Source: Candidatus Omnitrophica bacterium CG22_combo_CG10-13_8_21_14_all_43_16
GTDB taxonomy: Bacteria > Omnitrophota > Gorgyraeia > Gorgyraeales > Gorgyraeaceae
Direction: 5' to 3'
Length of the DNA stretch: 40,061 nt
NCBI GenBank assembly: GCA_002771475.1
Contig: PCTH01000001.1
Location: forward strand, 1-40,061
This document shows, one piece after another, positions 18,741-24,415 of this stretch (its first letter is position 1; each line of letters starts with the position of its first letter). The notes below the pieces were generated by a model. It was not told the origin of the DNA, did not search any database, and worked only from the letters and a program-made list of their open reading frames with translations. The position numbers were made by a program, and so were the translations under genes.

Positions 18741-19178
18741 TTAATACAGGTTTAATTCCAGGGTATGGCGCTCGCCGTTCTCATCCAGCACAACATTATT
18801 CTCGTTGATCTCGATAACCGTCATTCCGCCTACTTTATCGCCCAGCTTGACAACATCATTATTTATTATGGCGTACGGATTCTGCTTATCCGACATTATC
18901 CCGTTAAGGGCCAGATCCTCCACGTCCTGCTCTTGTATGCTATTAGTTGATGCATCCAGTAAAAAAGGATCCCTGCCCCATCTTAGCTTATCCCAGGATT
19001 CAGGCTCAGATACGATCGTCATAGCGGATTCGGAAGTATGATAAGCCTCATTTTTTGAGACACCTTTACCGCTGCCTGGTTTAGACATATGGCTTGTAAC
19101 CAAAAATATCAGGATAACTACGCTTATTCCGGTTACAGCCAGTTCTATTCTTTTTTTGGCTTCCGCGTCTTTTAACAT
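18741..19178 (-). CDS. PilP/GspC-like pilus assembly protein
   Basis: One N-terminal TM; WGRDPFLL...LALNGIMSDKQNPYAIINNDVVKLGDKVGGMTVIEINENNVVL; downstream of pilO. Confidence 0.78.
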   Translation of the reverse strand: MLKDAEAKKRIELAVTGISVVILIFLVTSHMSKPGSGKGVSKNEAYHTSESAMTIVSEPESWDKLRWGRDPFLLDASTNSIQEQDVEDLALNGIMSDKQNPYAIINNDVVKLGDKVGGMTVIEINENNVVLDENGERHTLELNLY

Positions 19179-19179
19179 A

Positions 19180-19743
19180 TTATTCTCCCAGCACGCAGGC
19201 GTTCAGCTCTATACCCGCCCTTATCTTCGGTAATATATTTACATCCTTCCTTATTTCCACTTTTCTCACAGATATCATGGGATTTTTATCAAACTCTATT
19301 TTATTCAAGAATTCTCCGAGCGACTGGTACCTGGCCTCAACGCTCAGATCGAGAGGCATGCTTTTGCAAAGATAATCAAAGATCTTAAGCTGCGAGCCCC
19401 CGGCATCCGTGTAGTTAGTAAGGTCTCCTGGTTTTACGGAAATTACATTGACCTTAAGTCCCACAGCTTCTTCATTAAGCTGTTTTATGATATTGGAAGC
19501 CTCTCTTTCGGAAGGGAATGCGTTCTCCAGCCCCTTGATATAATCCCGCATCTTTATGAGATTATCCTTTAGTTTTTCCTCGCCGCCTATAAAATTATAA
19601 AGTTCCGATATCTCTCTTTTTATATCTCTATACTCTGTCCCGAGCCGCTTAACCTCTCCGGCCTTGGGCAGATAAATAAACTGCAGGAATAATCCCGCTA
19701 TTGCCCCAAATATAACCAGGGTTATGATTTTATTTTTATTCAT
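19180..19743 (-). CDS. pilO: PilO-like pilus assembly protein
   Basis: N-terminal TM, coiled coil, SVEARYQSLGEFLNKIEFDKNPMISVRKVEI; position between PilMN and PilP. Confidence 0.85.
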   Translation of the reverse strand: MNKNKIITLVIFGAIAGLFLQFIYLPKAGEVKRLGTEYRDIKREISELYNFIGGEEKLKDNLIKMRDYIKGLENAFPSEREASNIIKQLNEEAVGLKVNVISVKPGDLTNYTDAGGSQLKIFDYLCKSMPLDLSVEARYQSLGEFLNKIEFDKNPMISVRKVEIRKDVNILPKIRAGIELNACVLGE

Positions 19744-19744
19744 A

Positions 19745-21283
19745 TCACTTCTTTCTCAGGTTACATATTATTTCAAATTTCACGCTATTTTGGCCGCCTG
19801 GCGCCTCATTCTTCTCGCTGAAAGAAAGTTTAATATTATGAAACATGGCGTTCGATTCCAGTTTGGACATAAAACTTGTCAGTGAATCCTGCTTCGATAC
19901 AACACCGCCGATTTTTACATTCGGCTCCCTGGTGTCCACTGTAATCCTGTCCAGCACCATATCTGAGAATATCATCCTGCTTATTTCCTTCATTATCATT
20001 CCGGCCCGCACGCCGTCCATGGAAACCGCGGTTACAACGGAGCTGTAAGCCGTTATTTTATCCTTCAATAAGTTTATCTCCCCCAGATTATTCCAGTACT
20101 GTTTTTGAATCTGGACGCCTTTTTTCAGGTTTATGGCCTGCATGCATAATAGGATATACGAGAAAAGCACTATGACCCCCATGGCAAAAGTAATTACTGT
20201 CACGGAAAATCTTTTAAGCGCCTTTTTATCCTCTGCCCTGTATTCTTCAGGCAGCATATTCATGCCAAAGCCCCTGCTCAGGCTAAGGCCTATAGCGCCT
20301 GCTTCTTCGGGCAATATTGCCAGGACCTCTATTCCTGCTTGCTTAGTGATATACTCCTTCAGGCCTTTAAGCCTGGATCCATTTCCTGCGAGTATAATTT
20401 TTTTAATACCCTGGTCATGAAACCGCTGCTCATAGTATTCCAGAGAACCCTTTATCTGGCTTATAAGCTTCTCAAGCACAGGCCTTATAAGGCCTAATAT
20501 CCGTATATCAGACGGAATACCCTGTTCTATTTTCATTTTTTCCGCATCCGGTTTGGATAATTCTATTCTGCCCTTATCCGTTATAATCACGCCTGTCATA
20601 GCGTCTGTAAAACTATCCCCGCCCATAAGTATTTCTCTGGTAAAACAAACCTTATCTTTTTCAATTATAGAAATAAGCGTCTTAGCGCTTCCTATGTCTA
20701 CAATAGCGATCTTTTCATCCTGCGGCACAATCTTGGCATTGTTTGCATACCTGGCCAGCGCAAAATCCAGAGGCATTACATTCTGGACATTCAAGCCGAT
20801 TTGTTTTAGCTCTTTTACCTTTGGCCCTACATCAGATTCCTGGTAGGCAAACGCTATCAGCTCTATTCTTTTTGCCCCGGCTTCAGCCTCTCTTTCTCCG
20901 AGGATATTAAATTTTACCTTGGCTTTATCTATATCAAAACTAACCTGTTCCTTCAGCTCCCACTTAAGAGCGCTCTCTATCTCTTCATGGGGCATCGCAG
21001 GGATACTTACCCTTTTTATGACAATCCCTTCCAGGTTAAGATTCACGCTCAGCTCTTCTTCATCCATTAAATGCATCTTGCTGGGAAGCTGGCTTATATC
21101 TTCTATAGCTTCTATTAATCTATCCTGGATTAGGAATTCATCGCCTGTCTTTTTTACCCTCACAGCCCTGAAGTATCTGGAACCTATATCCAGGCCTATA
21201 AAATTAGCGGACTTCTGGCCCATGCCCATTCCTGATAGAAGCGATTTGGATTCTTTTTTTACCTGCTCTAGAATAGCTCTCAT
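19745..21283 (-). CDS. pilM: PilM-PilN fusion: actin-like ATPase followed by TM plus PilN-like domain
   Basis: FIGLDIGSRYFRAVRVKK, AIVDIGSAKTLISII, ILAGNGSRLKGLKEYI (PilM); then VTVITFAMGVIVLFSYILLC TM and C-terminal PilN-like segment. ORF extends to 21331, but that start lies in a repeat; MRAILEQ at 21283 preferred. Confidence 0.88.
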   Translation of the reverse strand: MRAILEQVKKESKSLLSGMGMGQKSANFIGLDIGSRYFRAVRVKKTGDEFLIQDRLIEAIEDISQLPSKMHLMDEEELSVNLNLEGIVIKRVSIPAMPHEEIESALKWELKEQVSFDIDKAKVKFNILGEREAEAGAKRIELIAFAYQESDVGPKVKELKQIGLNVQNVMPLDFALARYANNAKIVPQDEKIAIVDIGSAKTLISIIEKDKVCFTREILMGGDSFTDAMTGVIITDKGRIELSKPDAEKMKIEQGIPSDIRILGLIRPVLEKLISQIKGSLEYYEQRFHDQGIKKIILAGNGSRLKGLKEYITKQAGIEVLAILPEEAGAIGLSLSRGFGMNMLPEEYRAEDKKALKRFSVTVITFAMGVIVLFSYILLCMQAINLKKGVQIQKQYWNNLGEINLLKDKITAYSSVVTAVSMDGVRAGMIMKEISRMIFSDMVLDRITVDTREPNVKIGGVVSKQDSLTSFMSKLESNAMFHNIKLSFSEKNEAPGGQNSVKFEIICNLRKK

Positions 21284-21325
21284 ATCTTTAATCAACGCTT
21301 GGCTTACATAATAAACTCTCTCGCC

Positions 21326-21456
21326 TGTCATTACGAGAAGCGTAAGCGACGAAGCAATTTCCTAGATCCTTCGTCCCGATAAATCGGGACTCAGGATAAA
21401 TTCGGACATACGACTTACGAAAAACTCCGTTTTTTGTAAGACGTGTCCTCATTTAA
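21326..21456 (-). repeat. Family-1 composite palindromic element between the minor pilin gene and pilM
   Basis: tgtcattacgagaagcgtaagcgacgaagcaattt...gatccttcgtcccgataaatcgggactcaggataaattcggacatacgacttacg...cgtgtcctcattta. Confidence 0.85.
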
Positions 21457-21468
21457 ATTATACCATAC

Positions 21469-22881
21469 CTATAATGCTTCCCGCCACAAAGAAGTTGTCA
21501 ATGTTATGCTCAATCCTGTATTGAATCCCTGTATAGAGCTATGATTTACCTTTGTATTATCTTTAGTTAAATCTCCTCCCTGGCCGAGAGAATCAAACCT
21601 GTTTCCGCTGAGATTACCTGTCAAATCAAGGTTAGTGCCGATTGTAACATCGTCTCCGAAAACAAATCCCGTGATAGTAGTATTATTGCCTAAAACCACA
21701 TCGCCTGGAGATAATAATATAACGCCTTCTCCGGCGCCGGCCCCGCTGCCGAGGACAATACCTGCCCTCAAGTCAATATCTGAAGAAGAATAAAATGTCA
21801 CAGACTTGCCTACGGTCCCATTTACTCTCATAAGCAAAGTGCCGTCAGAAACAACTGTAATATTATCCCCTATATCTACCTCACTCTTTATATCAACCGA
21901 ACCTGTGACAACTATTGTCCCTGAGCCGTTTATATAATCTTTTATTATCGCATTGCCGTTTACATATACAGTCCCTGAAATCGCTTCTGCCTCAAATGTC
22001 CTATTCCCTGCTGGCTGGCCGGAAGCGGTGGTAATAAGGCTATCATAATATGTAGTTGTTAGCGTGGGCTGGGTTACAGTCTGGCTTGCATATTCAGTAG
22101 TATCCCCTGAAATATTCGTGCCATTCCCTACGCTGATTTCGCCCGTAGCTGAGACATTGCCGGTTATAGTGCAATTCCTCCCTATATCTAAATTCCCTTT
22201 TATAAAAATATCCCCTGCTATCGTCTGATTTCTATTGATGTCGGTGTCAATACTCCCATTCCCTCCTCCATAAAATAATGCAAAATCCGCAAAAGTAGTT
22301 CCTGCGCCTGCAGCCTTTGTAATATGCTGTGTAATGACACGCTGAACTGAATTTCCGTCCCATCCGGTAACCTTGCCCGTACTGGTAACATCTATTGAAT
22401 CCGTTGCCTGGTTTGAATAAGTAATGGTAAATGTCCCATTGCCAAATGCCTGATTTGTAAAAACCGCGGGAGGAGTAGCCCAGTCTGCATCAGCTTCCAA
22501 TAATTCAAGATACGATTCCATGCCTGCTGATGCTATAAAAAATGCCTGCTCAGCCTGCATATCAGTGATAGCAGAGATATTTCCGGACGACATAAAAGAC
22601 GCTATCAGCAATGCAAGTGTGGACACTATAAGCATCACTATGACTACCGCCACTAGCGATAAGCCTTTATTGCATCTTGCCAGCCCTGGCAGACCTAAAG
22701 AAAAGCGTCGGCGATTCGAGCGGGCACGGTGCCACGACGCGAATAGCGTCGAGGCGAGCAAGAATCGGCGCCCGAGCGAAGGACGCCTCGCAGGGGCGTC
22801 CAAGCGTCTTTTCGTAGGTCTGCCAGGACTGGCAAAAAATTTAGAAATTCTTCGTCGAAGCGTCTGATTGCAAATAAACAT
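21469..22881 (-). CDS. Minor pilin (PilX-like N-terminus) fused to a beta-helix/polymer-forming-like domain; the N-terminal ~60 residues are repeat-encoded
   Basis: NKGLSLVAVVIVMLIVSTLALLIASF pilin-like helix; then GDIFIKGNLDIGRNCTITGNVSATGEISVGNGTNISGD...GNAIIKDYINGSGTIVVTGSVDIKSEVDIGDNITVV. True start uncertain. Confidence 0.75.
   Translation of the reverse strand: MFICNQTLRRRISKFFASPGRPTKRRLDAPARRPSLGRRFLLASTLFASWHRARSNRRRFSLGLPGLARCNKGLSLVAVVIVMLIVSTLALLIASFMSSGNISAITDMQAEQAFFIASAGMESYLELLEADADWATPPAVFTNQAFGNGTFTITYSNQATDSIDVTSTGKVTGWDGNSVQRVITQHITKAAGAGTTFADFALFYGGGNGSIDTDINRNQTIAGDIFIKGNLDIGRNCTITGNVSATGEISVGNGTNISGDTTEYASQTVTQPTLTTTYYDSLITTASGQPAGNRTFEAEAISGTVYVNGNAIIKDYINGSGTIVVTGSVDIKSEVDIGDNITVVSDGTLLMRVNGTVGKSVTFYSSSDIDLRAGIVLGSGAGAGEGVILLSPGDVVLGNNTTITGFVFGDDVTIGTNLDLTGNLSGNRFDSLGQGGDLTKDNTKVNHSSIQGFNTGLSITLTTSLWREAL
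22678..22834. repeat. Family-3 inverted-repeat element, short form (~157 bp), inside the 5' end of the minor pilin ORF
   Basis: Ends tgccagccctggcagacctaaagaaaagcg / cgtcttttcgtaggtctgccaggactggca are near-perfect inverted repeats. Confidence 0.9.
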
Positions 22882-23341
22882 TTTGCCCGTTCTTTGTAAG
22901 CGTAAGATTGATCCTTACCCTTCTTATATCTGTCGCAGCTGGACTGACTGCTGGGCTTGGGATCGCAGTATCACTAGAATTATAATAAGTAAAACTAAGG
23001 CTTGAGACATTTTCAGCCAATAGATTCGCTGTCCCATTTTCAGTCCTGTTTAAATTTGTGCCGGAGAGGCTATAGGTTATGTCTTTATTTCCTGTATCAA
23101 TAAACCTGAACTGCGCAGCTGAGGCAGTAGTAACGCTCGTAGAATCTTTTATTGTCCTGATTTCCCTGGTTATCCTATCCAGGCTAAGCCTTCCGTCCCA
23201 TAATATATCATTCCGATTAAATTTAAACGTCCATGCCTTGACAGTCCCGAGCAGCATAAATCCGAGGATGCTCGCGCTAATCCCGATTATCGTTATCACT
23301 ATCACCAGCTCCACCAATGTAAATCCATTTTTCTTTTTCAT
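22841..23341 (-). CDS. PilW/GspJ-like minor pseudopilin
   Basis: MKKKNGFTLVELVIVITIIGISASILGFML class III signal peptide. ORF track start (GTG, 23359) lies in a repeat; ATG at 23341 preferred. Confidence 0.85.
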   Translation of the reverse strand: MKKKNGFTLVELVIVITIIGISASILGFMLLGTVKAWTFKFNRNDILWDGRLSLDRITREIRTIKDSTSVTTASAAQFRFIDTGNKDITYSLSGTNLNRTENGTANLLAENVSSLSFTYYNSSDTAIPSPAVSPAATDIRRVRINLTLTKNGQNVYLQSDASTKNF

Positions 23342-23347
23342 TAATAC

Positions 23348-23457
23348 TTCTCGACTCACTCGCGAAGTTTACCACGAGCAATGTCGAAAGGCTCGTTCGC
23401 TCGAAGAATATCGTTCGAGCGGTCATATCAGCTTAATCTGCGAACCAGTCGAGAACC
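23348..23457 (-). repeat. Family-2 palindromic element (TTCTCGACT...AGTCGAGAA) between minor pilin genes
   Basis: ttctcgact (23348-23356) / agtcgagaacc (23447-23457); internal ttcgctcgaagaatatcgttcgagcg hairpin. Confidence 0.88.
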
Positions 23458-23458
23458 T

Positions 23459-23839
23459 CTAATTATTTGTAACAATAGTTTTCAGACTAATATCTCCCAC
23501 CATCGGATTTGTCACGCGGGATTCCACCTGTTTATACTGAGCCATGCCCGGATCGCTGGCAATAGCCACAGGCACAGCGCTCACCACTATCTGCCAGGAA
23601 TAATTGGTAAAATTTCCGCCAAAGCTCACGGGAGACCCGACGTTTTGGGAGACAACTCCGGCGAAACTTAACCTGGCTGTTCTTTCCAGCTCTCCCTTTG
23701 CCAGGCTCGTGGCAATAGTCACCACCTCATCCCTGACTGCATTGGTAAATACCCCTGTAAAAGTCGCGAATAAGCCCAGGGCTATAATACCCAGCACCAC
23801 TATTCCGATAACCGTCTCTATTAAAGTAAAACCTTTCAT
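23459..23839 (-). CDS. PilV/GspI-like minor pseudopilin
   Basis: MKGFTLIETVIGIVVLGIIALGLFATF. Confidence 0.85.
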   Translation of the reverse strand: MKGFTLIETVIGIVVLGIIALGLFATFTGVFTNAVRDEVVTIATSLAKGELERTARLSFAGVVSQNVGSPVSFGGNFTNYSWQIVVSAVPVAIASDPGMAQYKQVESRVTNPMVGDISLKTIVTNN

Positions 23840-24348
23840 TGGATACTCACCTTACCTGTCTTTGGCTCTATCCTCACTGTCCTCGAATATGCGCCGCCTG
23901 CAGCCTGGATAGTGATAACGCCCTGGCTGGATAAAATTATTCCGCTTCCGTCATATGGAGCGCCGGTAGAATCGAATTCAATTTTATTGCTGAAATTTGT
24001 GCCGGCTATATCCATGCCCTTAAATTCATTAAGAGCGGTAAATGAAACATCAAAGTCATTTCTTGTCTGCGGATCTACTGCTTTTGTTTCTACACTTACT
24101 CTGTAAACAAAATAAGCTTCGGCCGCAGGATCAAAAGATGCGCCAAACTTCACCTGTTGCGCCAGAGACATCTCTTGAGCATACCTCAAATCCAGGGCTA
24201 TTCTCTGGCACGCTGCCTCCAGTCTTAGCCTGGGTTCAGCCGTAGTTTTGGGCATAATGGCCAAAGCCAGTATCCCCAGGATAAGTATCATCATTATTAG
24301 CTCTATTAACGTAACTCCTTTTAGATTTTTCATTTTACTAATTCCCAT
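23836..24348 (-). CDS. GspH/FimT-like pseudopilin
   Basis: MKNLKGVTLIELIMMILILGILALAIMP; RIALDLRYAQEMSLAQQ; the inner Met (24333) may be the true start. Confidence 0.85.
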   Translation of the reverse strand: MGISKMKNLKGVTLIELIMMILILGILALAIMPKTTAEPRLRLEAACQRIALDLRYAQEMSLAQQVKFGASFDPAAEAYFVYRVSVETKAVDPQTRNDFDVSFTALNEFKGMDIAGTNFSNKIEFDSTGAPYDGSGIILSSQGVITIQAAGGAYSRTVRIEPKTGKVSIQ

Positions 24349-24390
24349 AATATACCAAGTCCGTATTTAATGCCAGCAAATATTCTAACA

Positions 24391-24415
24391 CTGATGGGAG
24401 TCCGACTCCCATCAG
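24391..24415. repeat. Perfect hairpin (11-bp stem, 3-nt loop) overlapping the stop codon of the YfhO gene
   Basis: ctgatgggagt ccg actcccatcag. Confidence 0.75.

Noticed and set aside
22520-22867. 115-aa plus-strand ORF over the family-3 element
   Set aside because: Antisense to the minor pilin, and its C-terminal half is repeat sequence.
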